The notes: generated from the sequence alone by a model not told the origin. A stretch of DNA of 64,000 nucleotides from DATFTE01 sp963802575 (GCA_963802575.1 CAWDJF010000006.1:496001-560000), one strand, 5' to 3'; positions 53,793-63,230 are shown, counted from the first letter of the stretch. Numbers and translations: made by a program.

Positions 53793-54974
53793 TTGCAAGA
53801 CGTATACATCCTTTCCGCGGTGCGCACGCCCATCGGCAAATTCGGAGGCTCGCTCGCCTCGCAGACCGCTGCCGACATGGGCACTGTGGCCGCCAAGGCC
53901 GCGATGGAGCGCGCCGGAGTCCGTCCCGACCAAGCCGAAGAAACGATTTTCGGCAATGCTCGCCAGGCCGGCGGCGGACCCAATCCTGCTCGGCAGATTT
54001 CTATCCGCAGCGGCGTTCCCAAAGAAGTCCCGGCTTACACCGTCAACAAAGCCTGCGCGTCAGGGATGAAATCGATCGCGCTCGGATATCAGGAAATCGC
54101 TGTCGGAAATCTCGAATGCGTGCTGGCTGGCGGGACGGAATCGATGTCGCGGCTGCCTTACTACCTCGACGGCGCGCGCTGGGGCTATCGTCTTGGCAAC
54201 CAGGAACTGGTCGATGGCATGTATCGTGACGGATTTTTCTGCCCGATGGCGAAAATGGTGATGGGCGAAACGGCCGAAGTGCTCGCCGAACAATACAAGA
54301 TCACTCGCGACGAACAGGACGAGTTCGCGCTCACCTCTCAGAGTCGCGCCGCAGTCGCCATCGAAGCTGGGAAATTCAAAGAGGAACTGGTTCCTGTAAC
54401 TCTCGAGGGCAAAAAAGGCACCCAAACTTTCTCCGCCGATGAACATCCGTTTGTCGGTGCGAATCTGGAAAAACTGGCGAAACTTCCAACCGTATTCTCA
54501 AAGACCGGCACCATCACCGCAGGCAACTCGTCCGGCATCACCGATGGAGCCGCCGCCGTCGTCCTTGCGAGCGCGGAATTCGTCAAGAGGAACAATCTGA
54601 AACCGCTGGCTCGCGTGATGGCTGTCACTTCCGCTGGCGTGGATCCAAAAATCATGGGCATCGGCCCCGTGCCTGCCCTGCACAAGATGGAGAAGAAGCA
54701 CAACCTCCGTCTGAATGACTTCGATCTCGTGGAATTGAACGAAGCCTTCGCAGCACAGGTATTGGCCTGCGATCGTGACCTTCATTTCGATCGGGCGAAG
54801 CTTAATGTGAATGGCGGGGCAATTGCGCTGGGGCATCCCATCGGATGCACTGGAACCAGAATCACCGTCACGCTTCTTCACGAGATGCTCAAGCGCAAGG
54901 CCAAACGGGGCGTGGCAACGCTCTGCGTCAGTGGTGGCATGGGCATGGCACTCGCCCTGGAAAATGTCGCGTAG
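53793..54974 (+). CDS. Thiolase (acetyl-CoA C-acetyltransferase)
   Basis: 393 residues starting at a TTG preceded by GGGGGTGAG. The acyl-accepting Cys is in N-K-A-C-A-S-G-M-K-S near residue 88. The catalytic His is in N-G-G-A-I-A-L-G-H-P-I-G and the second Cys in C-V-S-G-G-M-G. The length and the C-V-S-G-G-M-G-M-A-L motif fit the biosynthetic/degradative acetoacetyl-CoA thiolases. It condenses two acetyl-CoA or cleaves acetoacetyl-CoA. It is divergent from rlmB and stands without beta-oxidation neighbours. Confidence 0.93.
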   Translation: MQDVYILSAVRTPIGKFGGSLASQTAADMGTVAAKAAMERAGVRPDQAEETIFGNARQAGGGPNPARQISIRSGVPKEVPAYTVNKACASGMKSIALGYQEIAVGNLECVLAGGTESMSRLPYYLDGARWGYRLGNQELVDGMYRDGFFCPMAKMVMGETAEVLAEQYKITRDEQDEFALTSQSRAAVAIEAGKFKEELVPVTLEGKKGTQTFSADEHPFVGANLEKLAKLPTVFSKTGTITAGNSSGITDGAAAVVLASAEFVKRNNLKPLARVMAVTSAGVDPKIMGIGPVPALHKMEKKHNLRLNDFDLVELNEAFAAQVLACDRDLHFDRAKLNVNGGAIALGHPIGCTGTRITVTLLHEMLKRKAKRGVATLCVSGGMGMALALENVA

Positions 54975-54982
54975 GGCCTAAA

Positions 54983-55012
54983 TTGACCCCCCTCCCGCCC
55001 AGTCCCTATACT
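54983..55012 (+). promoter_or_regulatory. Candidate promoter for the LytTR response regulator
   Basis: TTGACC at 54983-54988 and TATACT at 55007-55012 with an 18-bp spacer, about 30 bp before the ATG at 55042. CGGAG before the ATG can serve as ribosome binding site. Confidence 0.5.
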
Positions 55013-55041
55013 CCCTATAGCGGCGTGCGAACGGAGAATCC

Positions 55042-55821
55042 ATGTCTTTATCTGCGGTAATCGTGGATGACGAGCAACTGGCGCGGGACGAACTCGCCTA
55101 TTTACTCAAAGGTACGGGCGACGTGGATGTCGTGGCCCAGGGAAAAAATGGCGTCGAGGGAGTTAACCTGATCCGGGAGCACAATCCTGATCTCGTCTTT
55201 CTCGACGTCCAAATGCCCGGCCTCGACGGCTTCGGCGTCATCAAGAAGCTGCTCGACAAGAAAGTCCCTCTACCCAAAATCGTTTTCGCAACCGCTTTCG
55301 ATCAATATGCAGTCAAGGCCTTCGAGGTCAACGCCGTCGACTACCTGCTGAAACCCTTCGACAAGAAGCGCGTAGCCCAGTCGGTGCAGAAAGCCAAAGC
55401 GAAAATGGAAAGCAGCGCTGCGTCGTCCGACAAGATCGAAACACTGGTCCGCATGTTGGAGTCGCAGAGTTCCCAGCCTGCCAAGGTTCTACTCAAATCG
55501 ACTGGCCGATTGTTCCTCGTAAATCAAAAAGAAATCTGTTTCGCCTCCATCGAGGATGGTGTCATCTCGGTCGTCACCTCCGGTGCCAACGGCATGGAGG
55601 GCCAATCGAACTGCCGCACTCTCGAAGAGTTGCTCGAGAGCCTCGACCCCAATCTGTTCTGGCGGGCGCATCGTTCCTACCTGGTGAACATCAATCGCAT
55701 CAAGGAAGTCGTCCCCTGGTTTAAAAGCTCTTACCAGTTGCGCATGGATGACAAAAAGCAGACGGAGGTCCCCGTCAGCCGTGCTCAAACCAAGCGGCTA
55801 CGCGAACTTTTCGGACTTTAG
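55042..55821 (+). CDS. Response regulator, receiver plus LytTR DNA-binding domain
   Basis: 259 residues. The receiver domain (1-120) has the acidic pair D-D-E near residue 9, the phosphorylation Asp in L-V-F-L-D-V-Q-M-P-G-L-D-G, the switch T/A in A-T-A-F, and the Lys in L-L-K-P-F. The LytTR domain (about 150-255) shows F-W-R-A-H-R-S-Y-L-V-N-I-N-R-I-K-E-V and the closing V-P-V-S-R. No histidine kinase is encoded next to it, so its partner is elsewhere. LytTR regulators often control wall, virulence or extracellular functions. It may regulate the TonB receptor operon that follows on the same strand, but that is a guess. Confidence 0.94.
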   Translation: MSLSAVIVDDEQLARDELAYLLKGTGDVDVVAQGKNGVEGVNLIREHNPDLVFLDVQMPGLDGFGVIKKLLDKKVPLPKIVFATAFDQYAVKAFEVNAVDYLLKPFDKKRVAQSVQKAKAKMESSAASSDKIETLVRMLESQSSQPAKVLLKSTGRLFLVNQKEICFASIEDGVISVVTSGANGMEGQSNCRTLEELLESLDPNLFWRAHRSYLVNINRIKEVVPWFKSSYQLRMDDKKQTEVPVSRAQTKRLRELFGL

Positions 55822-55961
55822 GGGATGTTGCTGGCAACTTTCGTGACTTCACACGGCATCGCACTCGTATCTTGGGGACCGGCCTCGATAACGCTAATCC
55901 GTCGTTCATGGCCTTTTAGTCGACCTTCTGACCCTGTTAAAGTTGTAGAATTGATGAAATC

Positions 55962-56282
55962 TTGTGGGGTAGTTCCAGTTTGATTCGCGGCACGAAAGCA
56001 CACGATCGCACGGCATGGTTCAGGGCTTTGGCCCTGCTCTGCGTGCTGTTCGTGGGCTTCATCGGATTTGTCCAGGCGAATCACGTCCACTCTGACGACT
56101 CTCGTCTTCCCAGTCACGAATGTTCGGTCTGTGCGGTTGCCCACGCTGGGGTTCTGCATCAACTCACATATCGTCCGCTAACTGTCTTTGTTCGTACCGT
56201 CCGTATTGTCATCGCGGAAGCCGCGCCTAAGGCTTTGGGATTCTCTTCCTCTCTCTACATCCGTCCTCCGCCGGCAGCCTAG
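55962..56282 (+). CDS. Small membrane-linked His/Cys protein upstream of the TonB receptor
   Basis: 106 residues from a TTG at 55962; another TTG at 55980 is possible. One hydrophobic segment (A-L-A-L-L-C-V-L-F-V-G-F-I-G-F-V) acts as anchor or signal. It is followed by N-H-V-H-S-D-D and H-E-C-S-V-C-A-V-A-H, a His/Cys motif suited to binding a metal, and a Pro-rich end. This resembles the small DUF2946-type proteins found before TonB-dependent receptors. A role in sensing or handling a metal for the receptor is inferred. Confidence 0.7.
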   Translation: MWGSSSLIRGTKAHDRTAWFRALALLCVLFVGFIGFVQANHVHSDDSRLPSHECSVCAVAHAGVLHQLTYRPLTVFVRTVRIVIAEAAPKALGFSSSLYIRPPPAA

Positions 56283-56350
56283 GGTCCTCCCAACAAATCA
56301 CCACATCGTTTCAGTTGGCTGTCGAACCCTTTTCTATTTCGGAGGAATCA

Positions 56351-59134
56351 ATGTTGGCTTTCTTCAAGAGGTCGGCTCATTCGGCTTTGGTCGTATTTGT
56401 TTGTTCAATGCTTGGTCTTTTGGCACATGCGCAGTCCAACTCTGCATCGGTTAGTGGCACAGTGTTAGACCCTTCTGGCGCTGTCGTTCCCAATGCAGCA
56501 GTTGAATTACACAACCCGGTAAGCCACTTTGACCGATCCACCACCACGGACAATCGAGGGGACTTCAGCTTCCCTAACGTCCCATTCAATCCCTACCATC
56601 TAAGCGTCACCGGTGAGGGCTTTGCTCTTTTCGCGGAGGACATTGAAGTTCGATCCTCCGTACCTGTTGACCTCAAAGTTAATCTCAAAGTGGGCGGATC
56701 TTCACAAAGCGTAACCGTCGAAGCGTCGGGAGCCGATCTTCTCGAAAATGATCCGACATTCCATACCGACGTTGATCGCGGCCTGTTCGACAGACTTCCT
56801 CTTGAGAGCCAGTCTTCGTCGCTAAGTTCATTGGTGACGCTCGCCACCCCCGGAATCTCAGCTGATTCGAACGGCCTTTTTCATGGGTTGGGAGACCATG
56901 CCGAAAACTCTTTCTCCGTCGATGGTCAGCCCATCACCGATCAACAAAGCAAGGTTTTCTCCAATCAGCTTCCGGTTGATGCGGTCGAGTCGATGGAAGT
57001 CATCTCGGGAGCGCCGCCTGCCGAATATGGAGACAAGACCAGCATCGTCATCAACGTTACGACGCGTTCGGGTCAAGGCGTCACAACCCCTCACGGTAGC
57101 TTGGTCGCTTCCTACGGATCGTTTGGCACTTCCAATGTTGGGTTCAACCTTGCGTACGGGGGCAAGAACTGGGGAAATTTTTTCTCCGCGAACGGGTTGA
57201 ATAGCGGCCGATTCCTCGACCCGCCGGAATTCGTGGTCATGCACGACAAAGGAAATCAGGAGAATTTCTTTGATCGAGTTGACTACCAGCTATCGACCGC
57301 TGATTCTGTTCACTTGAATTTCCAATACACTCGCTCGTGGTTTCAGACTCCGAATCCCTTCGATGCGCAGCTGGCGACGCCTTGGAACGGCGTCGTGGTG
57401 GCAAATGGGGGTCTTGACCCCAATGGCAATATCGTTGGACCGACCGACCAGCGCTCGAAAATCAACACTTTTGACATCGCGCCGTCTTGGACGCGACTGA
57501 TCAATAACAATACCGTTTTTACTCTGGGCGCCTTCGTTCGCCGTGACGCATACAATTACTACCCCAGCGGCAACCCGTTCGCAGATCTGGGACCTGTCAA
57601 TCTTCAAAGGGAAACGGTGGCTCAGGATCGAACCCTGACCAATGCCGGCCTTCGCTCGGATCTTTCCTATGTCAAGGGAATTCACAACCTCAAGCTCGGA
57701 GCCGTCTATGAGCAGACGTTCTTGAATGAGAATGACCACCTCGGAATCGTGGATCCGACGCTAAACGCCCCGTGCCTCGATGCCAACGGCATTCCCGTCT
57801 TTGTTGGGAATCCGGGAGTAAACGATCCGGGTAATTGCGCAGGAGCCACAAGCACGAACCCGTTTCTTTATCCAACGCCATTCGTCGCGAATCCCGGCTT
57901 CAATTCCCTGCTAGGCTGCTTTGACTTAACTCGGCCAACCCCCTCGGGCAGCGACGGCTGTCTCTCATCTACGAGCGGCTTGTTCACCTTTAACGGTCAT
58001 ACCGATGTCAAGCAACTCGCGCTGTACCTGCAGGACAACATCACCAAAGGAAGCTGGGCCTTGAATCTTGGGCTGCGCAGCGATTTCTACAACGGCTTGA
58101 CCACGCACAAGGAACTTGAGCCACGTCTCGGCGTTGCCTACAACATCAAGAAAACGAACACCATCCTGCGCGTCTCCTATGCGCGGGTGCTGGAAACCCC
58201 TTTTAACGAGAACTTGGTGCTCTCCAACAACGGGTGCGGCAACCCGGTTTTAAATCCTCTTCTCGGCTGCACGGTGTCAGGGATTACGCCGTTTGCTCCG
58301 GGCTGGCGCAACGAGTTCCACGCGGGCCTGCAGCAAGCGTTCGGCAAGTATGTCGTGTTCTCGGGCGAGTACATTTGGAAATATACCCACAACGCCTATG
58401 ACTTCAGCGTTCTCGGTAACACTCCAATCACGTTTCCCATCGAATGGGACAGATCGAAGATTCCGGGTTACGCTGGGCGCGTGAGCGTGCCAAACTACCA
58501 CGGATTCTCGGCACTTGCGGTCTTCTCGAGCGTAGCTGCCCGCTTCTTCACTCCTCAGATTGGAGGAGCCGGAGCCGTTCCTTCAGTAGCAGCAGCAGGA
58601 GGCTCCACTCCGTTCCGGATCGATCACGACGAAAAGTTCAATCTAACAACTCACCTGCAATATCAGCCGTGGGCGCGGGGTCCCTGGTTCGGCTTCAACT
58701 GGCGTTATGACAGCGGTCTCGTCGCCGGAGCCGTCCCCTTCGCCACTGACACCACAACTCCGGTCGACCTCACGGGACTCACGGCCGATCAGCAACTCCA
58801 ATCGGGACTCACCTGCGGCGGCGTTCGTCCCACGCTCTCCACGCCCTTCACCAGCTGTGCACCTAACCAACTAACCTCAAACCTGGTGAAGATCCCCGCC
58901 CCTGGCACGGAGAATGACGACAAGAATCCGCCTCGCATTCAACCCCGTCACCTCTTCGATCTTTCGATCGGAGACGACAATCTTTTCCACCAGGAAAAAT
59001 ACAAGTGGAGCCTGACGCTCACCGCCATCAACCTGACCAACAAGTATGCCCTCTATAACTTCCTTTCCACCTTCAGCGGCACGCACTATGTCACTCCGCG
59101 TGCACTCACGGCGGAACTGGGTTTTCACTTCTAG
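56351..59134 (+). CDS. TonB-dependent receptor with carboxypeptidase-regulatory N-domain (Oar-like)
   Basis: 927 residues. The start is the ATG at 56351, set by GGAGGAA seven bases upstream. A signal peptide (F-F-K-R-S-A-H-S-A-L-V-V-F-V ending A-H-A) is followed by a carboxypeptidase-regulatory-like beta domain at about 30-115 (S-G-T-V-L-D-P-S-G-A-V-V-P-N-A). Then come the plug (F-S-V-D-G-Q-P-I-T-D-Q-Q) and a long beta-barrel ending with Phe (L-G-F-H-F). Such proteins take up substrates through the outer membrane with TonB energy. The substrate is unknown; the preceding His/Cys protein hints at a metal. A perfect hairpin follows the stop. Confidence 0.92.
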   Translation: MLAFFKRSAHSALVVFVCSMLGLLAHAQSNSASVSGTVLDPSGAVVPNAAVELHNPVSHFDRSTTTDNRGDFSFPNVPFNPYHLSVTGEGFALFAEDIEVRSSVPVDLKVNLKVGGSSQSVTVEASGADLLENDPTFHTDVDRGLFDRLPLESQSSSLSSLVTLATPGISADSNGLFHGLGDHAENSFSVDGQPITDQQSKVFSNQLPVDAVESMEVISGAPPAEYGDKTSIVINVTTRSGQGVTTPHGSLVASYGSFGTSNVGFNLAYGGKNWGNFFSANGLNSGRFLDPPEFVVMHDKGNQENFFDRVDYQLSTADSVHLNFQYTRSWFQTPNPFDAQLATPWNGVVVANGGLDPNGNIVGPTDQRSKINTFDIAPSWTRLINNNTVFTLGAFVRRDAYNYYPSGNPFADLGPVNLQRETVAQDRTLTNAGLRSDLSYVKGIHNLKLGAVYEQTFLNENDHLGIVDPTLNAPCLDANGIPVFVGNPGVNDPGNCAGATSTNPFLYPTPFVANPGFNSLLGCFDLTRPTPSGSDGCLSSTSGLFTFNGHTDVKQLALYLQDNITKGSWALNLGLRSDFYNGLTTHKELEPRLGVAYNIKKTNTILRVSYARVLETPFNENLVLSNNGCGNPVLNPLLGCTVSGITPFAPGWRNEFHAGLQQAFGKYVVFSGEYIWKYTHNAYDFSVLGNTPITFPIEWDRSKIPGYAGRVSVPNYHGFSALAVFSSVAARFFTPQIGGAGAVPSVAAAGGSTPFRIDHDEKFNLTTHLQYQPWARGPWFGFNWRYDSGLVAGAVPFATDTTTPVDLTGLTADQQLQSGLTCGGVRPTLSTPFTSCAPNQLTSNLVKIPAPGTENDDKNPPRIQPRHLFDLSIGDDNLFHQEKYKWSLTLTAINLTNKYALYNFLSTFSGTHYVTPRALTAELGFHF

Positions 59135-59149
59135 GGAATGCGAAAAAGC

Positions 59150-59177
59150 GCGGCCGGAGGAGGATCGTTCCGGCCGC
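59150..59177. terminator. Bidirectional terminator-like hairpin
   Basis: GCGGCCGGA and TCCGGCCGC pair perfectly around a 10-nt loop. It lies between the convergent stops of the TonB receptor (59134) and the Crp/Fnr gene (59190). An A run sits just before it on the plus strand, giving a T run on the minus-strand transcript. Confidence 0.7.
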
Positions 59178-59189
59178 AGGGGGCACCGT

Positions 59190-60272
59190 TCAGACAGCTA
59201 GAGCTTCCAGTGCAGTCTTGTTGCGGATCACCAACGTCGAACCTTCCAAGCGGATAAACTCTTTCTTCTTCAGATCGCTCAACAGGCGCGTCACCGTCTC
59301 CCGTGACGATCCAATCATTTGCGCCATTTCTTCATGCGTCAGGCTCGAGCGAATCCGGATCTCTCTCTCTGCCTGTACGTCGCCCGGAGTCCATGACAGC
59401 AGTAGTCTCGCCAACTTCCCTGCCGACGATCGGGCCAATACCAGATCGTGAATGTCGCGGTATGCCGACTGAAACTCTCGGCTTAACGATTCCGCCGCGC
59501 GCAAGCCAAGCTCTCCGTTCCTGCCGATCAGATCGATCAACGCCGAACGCTCCACAAAGTTCACGTGGCAGGGCGCCGACGTCTCAGCCGTCACCTCGTA
59601 CGCCGTGCCAGAGATCACCGCGCTCAAACCCAGCATATCTCCCGCCTCGGCAATCTTCAGGATCAACACCTTGCCATCACGCGAGGTCGTCGAAAGTTTC
59701 ACCCGACCCGAACACAGTAAGAATGCACCTCGCGGAACTTGCCCTTCTACAAAAAGCACTGCCCCTCCGGGATAAGTACCAGGATGGCTGGCACTGCTGA
59801 ACGTCTTCAGCAGCGTTCCCGACATGTTGCAGAACGAATGTTCTTTCCGCAGCTTGCAGTTCAGGCAACTGTCGATAATCTCGAGTCCATAAGGAGTATT
59901 CATCGAAACCTCTGAAAGTCCGTCAGCCCTCAATTCACAAGTTGCAGGCGCCGGGGGCAACGGCACTCTCTCGGAGCGGCTTGGCAGTCGCAAATGCCGG
60001 GTCTTTGCCAACAAGTCCGCGGCCGCGGCACGCCTCTTCGCATTCGGCGACTTGAGAGCGCGAATCAGTTCCCAACCCGACTGCGTGTCGCCGTACGATT
60101 GCCAGCGCTCTCCAAGCAACAAAAGGTCGACCGGCCCTGCGGCTCTCGCGCTCGCGGGCGCACTCGCCATAAGCCCGCCCATTGTCGAAGCGAACCTGGT
60201 GAGTCTCAGGGCTGGGTTCACCGCCGCTTCTATCTCGCTTCTACCTTGTATCTGTTCCACCAGAGCACCCAT
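59190..60272 (-). CDS. Crp/Fnr-family regulator with Cys-rich segment and N-terminal extension
   Basis: 360 residues in the long form. The cyclic-nucleotide-binding-like domain (P-G-G-A-V-L-F-V-E-G, D-M-L-G-L-S-A-V-I-S-G) and a C-terminal helix-turn-helix (L-T-H-E-E-M-A-Q-M-I-G-S-S-R-E-T-V-T-R) are clear. A natural short start exists at 59903 (M-N-T-P-Y-G-L-E-I-I), directly before C-L-N-C-x8-C. Three close Cys may hold an iron-sulfur cluster as in Fnr. The 123 residues before it have coding character (G-W-E-L-I-R-A-L-K-S-P-N-A-K-R-R), so a longer product or a separate short gene fused in frame is possible. It probably senses oxygen or redox state. Confidence 0.82.
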   Translation of the reverse strand: MGALVEQIQGRSEIEAAVNPALRLTRFASTMGGLMASAPASARAAGPVDLLLLGERWQSYGDTQSGWELIRALKSPNAKRRAAAADLLAKTRHLRLPSRSERVPLPPAPATCELRADGLSEVSMNTPYGLEIIDSCLNCKLRKEHSFCNMSGTLLKTFSSASHPGTYPGGAVLFVEGQVPRGAFLLCSGRVKLSTTSRDGKVLILKIAEAGDMLGLSAVISGTAYEVTAETSAPCHVNFVERSALIDLIGRNGELGLRAAESLSREFQSAYRDIHDLVLARSSAGKLARLLLSWTPGDVQAEREIRIRSSLTHEEMAQMIGSSRETVTRLLSDLKKKEFIRLEGSTLVIRNKTALEALAV

Positions 60273-60451
60273 ACATCAGCCGCCTTCAGGGATCCGGTCT
60301 TGTCCGCTAGGACCTGTGCAGGCAGGCCACCAATCCAGCTCGGCGTCGCAAGGCGCTGCAAACAATGGTGCCTTTAGGTTTCAAATGAGGGACTCAATCC
60401 CAGTACGGGTGAGTCCATTCGCCGAGCCAACGGCGCACTGCCGAATTATCG

Positions 60452-62497
60452 TCAGGTCTCGTAATCGGCGCGGTTGATTCCCAACTTGGACATTCGCGAT
60501 TGCAGCGTCGTCCGCTTCATACCCAGCCGTACGGCCGCCCCATTCTGACCTGCGATCACTCCTCCGCACTCCCTTAGAATGCGGAGAATATGCTGCCGCT
60601 CCACCCGGGTGAGTATGACATCTTGCTCATCGCCCTCCGTGGACGTCAATTCCGCCAGGGAAACTCGCAACACCGAGCCTTCTGTCAAAATCACCGAACG
60701 CTCGATGAAGTTCTCCAGTTCGCGCACGTTGCCCAGCCACTTCCATCGCTGCATCGCGTTCATGGCTTCGCTTGGGATGGTCTCGATCGCCTTGTTCATC
60801 CGCCGCGAAAACTTTTGTACAAAATACCTGACTAGGAGCGGAACATCCCTGGGACGATCGCGCAACGGCGGCACGACGATGGGAAAAACGTTGAGCCGGT
60901 AAAACAAGTCGCTGCGGAATTGCTTTTCAACCACACTCTTCATCAGGTCTCGGTTCGTAGCTGCGATCAATCGAATGTTTACCTTGATTGTCCGCGTGCT
61001 CCCCAGTCTCTCGAACTCCTGGTCCTGCAACACTCTGAGCAGTTTGGGCTGCAATTCCAAGGGAATCTCTCCCACTTCATCCAGGAAAAGCGTGCCCTTG
61101 TCCGCCAATTCCAGCCGTCCCACCTTTTGCGAAATTGCGCCCGTAAATGCGCCTTTCTCGTGTCCAAACAACTCGCTCTCCAGCAAGCCGGTGGGGATGG
61201 CCGCACAGTTCAGCTTGATAAAGCTGGCGTTGTGTCGCGAACTCATGCGATGGATCGCCCGGGCCACCAATTCCTTCCCCGTCCCCGTCTCACCCAGCAC
61301 CAGAACCGTCGAATCCGTGGGAGCGACGGTCTTTACCTCCGTTAGAACCCTTTTCAGGGGAGCACTTTCCCCGACGATCTCTTCAAAGTTCATCTCCGTG
61401 CGGATCTCGTCTTCCAGATACAGCTTCTCTTCCGTTAAACGGTTCTTTAGCTGGGCGATCTCGGTATAAGCACGAGCGTTGTCGAGCGAGATGGCGATTT
61501 GTGCCGCCACATGCGCTAGCAAGTCATGATCGCGGTCGGAAAACGCGTGCTTTTGTTTGCTCCCAATATTCAGCACGCCGATTGACCCCTTCTGCGTTAG
61601 TAAAGGAATAGATAAGATCGATCGAATTCCCGCACGCAGCAGCCTGTCGGCAAAGCGGCTGCCCAACTGCGCCAGGTCCCGCTCGTCCCAGGAAACCGCC
61701 TTTCGCGAAACAAACGCCTTTGCGGAAATCGACTGCTCCGGTGGAATCCATTCTCCACTCGCGCCCAGAAGATGACTCTCGGGCGCGGCCAGAACGTATC
61801 CCTTCATTCCTGGCTTTTCGGGATCATAAATTCCGACTCCGGCAAAATCGTGGGCCAGCACGCGGCTTACCCTCGACGAAATAGTCGGTAGTAAAGAGTC
61901 GATATCGAGGCTGGAAACCAGGCTGCGGTTTACCTCCAGCAGCGTGTGCAACCGCTCTCGTTCCTCTTCCAGAGCTTGCCGGGTTAATGAGTTCTCGATG
62001 GCGAGCGCCGCTAGTCCTGCTACCCGCCGCAACAGGCGGACATCTTTTTCTCCGTATGCATTCGGCCGCAAACTCGCTAGTCCCAGTGCTCCCAGGCGCC
62101 TCTGTGCGGTTGTGAGTGGCGATACGCAGTAAGAGCGCAACCCTTTTTCACGCATCATGGTAAATAGCATCGGGAACCGGCTTTCGACATCCAGGTCCGG
62201 AAAAATCAGCGCTTGCTGGTTCTCCCACACCCAACCGCTAGGTGTGTCATGGACCGCCATCTCCACGGGCAGCGACATTTCTGCACCCGCCCAGATATGG
62301 AGGCGCATTTGATTTTGCTTGGGATCGTGTAGGGAAAAATTTGCGAAGTCGAACGTCGCTACTTCGCGTAGCCGCCCGCTGAGTTCTTCAAACAACTCCG
62401 GCAGGCTGCCGTGGTGGACCATCAGGTCCGCCATCTCCAGCAGGGCTTCGTAGCGTCGTAAATCGGCGTCACCATCAAAGAAACGGTTAGGGGCCAT
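60452..62497 (-). CDS. Sigma-54-dependent activator with two GAF domains (FhlA-like)
   Basis: 681 residues from the ATG at 62497 (M-A-P-N-R-F-F-D-G). Two GAF sensor domains span about 15-180 and 200-370. The AAA+ domain (about 385-620) has G-E-T-G-T-G-K-E (Walker A), the sigma-54 contact loop G-A-F-T-G-A, and G-T-L-F-L-D-E-V-G (Walker B). W-L-G-N-V-R-E-L-E-N closes it, where W-P-G-N is usual. A Fis-type helix-turn-helix (A-A-V-R-L-G-M-K-R-T-T-L) is at the end. It should activate sigma-54 promoters in response to small molecules bound by the GAF domains. Regulated genes are not identifiable here. Confidence 0.93.
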   Translation of the reverse strand: MAPNRFFDGDADLRRYEALLEMADLMVHHGSLPELFEELSGRLREVATFDFANFSLHDPKQNQMRLHIWAGAEMSLPVEMAVHDTPSGWVWENQQALIFPDLDVESRFPMLFTMMREKGLRSYCVSPLTTAQRRLGALGLASLRPNAYGEKDVRLLRRVAGLAALAIENSLTRQALEEERERLHTLLEVNRSLVSSLDIDSLLPTISSRVSRVLAHDFAGVGIYDPEKPGMKGYVLAAPESHLLGASGEWIPPEQSISAKAFVSRKAVSWDERDLAQLGSRFADRLLRAGIRSILSIPLLTQKGSIGVLNIGSKQKHAFSDRDHDLLAHVAAQIAISLDNARAYTEIAQLKNRLTEEKLYLEDEIRTEMNFEEIVGESAPLKRVLTEVKTVAPTDSTVLVLGETGTGKELVARAIHRMSSRHNASFIKLNCAAIPTGLLESELFGHEKGAFTGAISQKVGRLELADKGTLFLDEVGEIPLELQPKLLRVLQDQEFERLGSTRTIKVNIRLIAATNRDLMKSVVEKQFRSDLFYRLNVFPIVVPPLRDRPRDVPLLVRYFVQKFSRRMNKAIETIPSEAMNAMQRWKWLGNVRELENFIERSVILTEGSVLRVSLAELTSTEGDEQDVILTRVERQHILRILRECGGVIAGQNGAAVRLGMKRTTLQSRMSKLGINRADYET

Positions 62498-62687
62498 GCA
62501 CAACACATCGCGGGTCCGCTTCCCCCTCGAAAAAGCAGACCACTCCCTTCGGCCAGTAGTGCGAGGATAGTAAGCCCACATTCGCTTGCGTCAAGATACT
62601 TTTTTTCCCTGTTCGGTTTTCAGAACGGAGCTTGTCACTTTCCATGACGGTCCATCCGAATCCTGACCTTTCAGTCAGTATTCCTCG

Positions 62688-62693
62688 TATAAT
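62688..62693 (+). promoter_or_regulatory. Candidate -10 box for the 80-residue protein, leaderless spacing
   Basis: Consensus TATAAT 7 nt before the ATG at 62701, with no Shine-Dalgarno site. The spacing equals that at 1373 and points to a leaderless transcript. Confidence 0.45.
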
Positions 62694-62700
62694 TTTGACT

Positions 62701-62943
62701 ATGGCTCGTGGATGGGAGAGCAAGGCGGTCGAGCAACAGCAGGACGAAGCGACAAGGTCGTCCAGTCCTCCAAAGCAGTCATTTTCTCCGGAAGAGGCCA
62801 TCAAGCAGCGGCAAAGGCAGGGACTTACACTCTCCCGTCAGAACGTCGTTCAACAATTACAACGGGCCAAAAATCCGGCCCATCGGCAGATGCTCGAGAG
62901 CGCCCTCGCCGACCTCGACGCGCAACTTTCCCGCCTGCCCTAG
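62701..62943 (+). CDS. Small conserved-looking cytoplasmic protein of unknown function
   Basis: 80 residues from the ATG at 62701 (M-A-R-G-W-E-S-K-A-V-E); the frame is open further up but the -10 box argues for this start. It is highly charged and Gln-rich, with a predicted helix in the middle (R-Q-N-V-V-Q-Q-L-Q-R-A-K-N-P-A-H-R-Q-M-L-E) and no membrane segment. I know of no function. It sits just upstream of purS and divergent from the GAF/sigma-54 regulator. Confidence 0.7.
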   Translation: MARGWESKAVEQQQDEATRSSSPPKQSFSPEEAIKQRQRQGLTLSRQNVVQQLQRAKNPAHRQMLESALADLDAQLSRLP

Positions 62944-62984
62944 TTCCCACCCAATCTTCCTGACGTATAATGGCGCTAATTCCC

Positions 62985-63230
62985 ATGAAAGCTTACGTTT
63001 ACGTCTCGCTGAAGAAGAGTGTGCTCGACCCCCAAGGCAAGACCATCCAAGGTGCCCTTAAAAAGATGGGTTACCAGGGTTTGCAAGAGGTGCGTCAGGG
63101 AAAGTATTTCGAGATTACACTCAATGGAGGGTTAACCCGAACCGACGCTCAGGCGGAGGTCGAGCGCATCGCCCGCGAAGTGCTCACCAACCCGGTCATC
63201 GAAGAATTCCGGTTTTCCCTGGAAGAGTAG
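62985..63230 (+). CDS. purS: Phosphoribosylformylglycinamidine synthase subunit PurS
   Basis: 81 residues from the ATG at 62985 (M-K-A-Y-V-Y-V-S-L-K-K). The family features G-K-T-I-Q-G-A-L-K-K-M-G-Y and the closing N-P-V-I-E-E-F are present. PurS bridges PurQ and PurL in the FGAM synthetase complex of purine synthesis. TATAAT at 62966-62971 gives it its own promoter only 13 nt before the start codon. purQ and purL are not in the window. The stop codon lies in the first copy of a GC-rich repeat. Confidence 0.92.
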   Translation: MKAYVYVSLKKSVLDPQGKTIQGALKKMGYQGLQEVRQGKYFEITLNGGLTRTDAQAEVERIAREVLTNPVIEEFRFSLEE

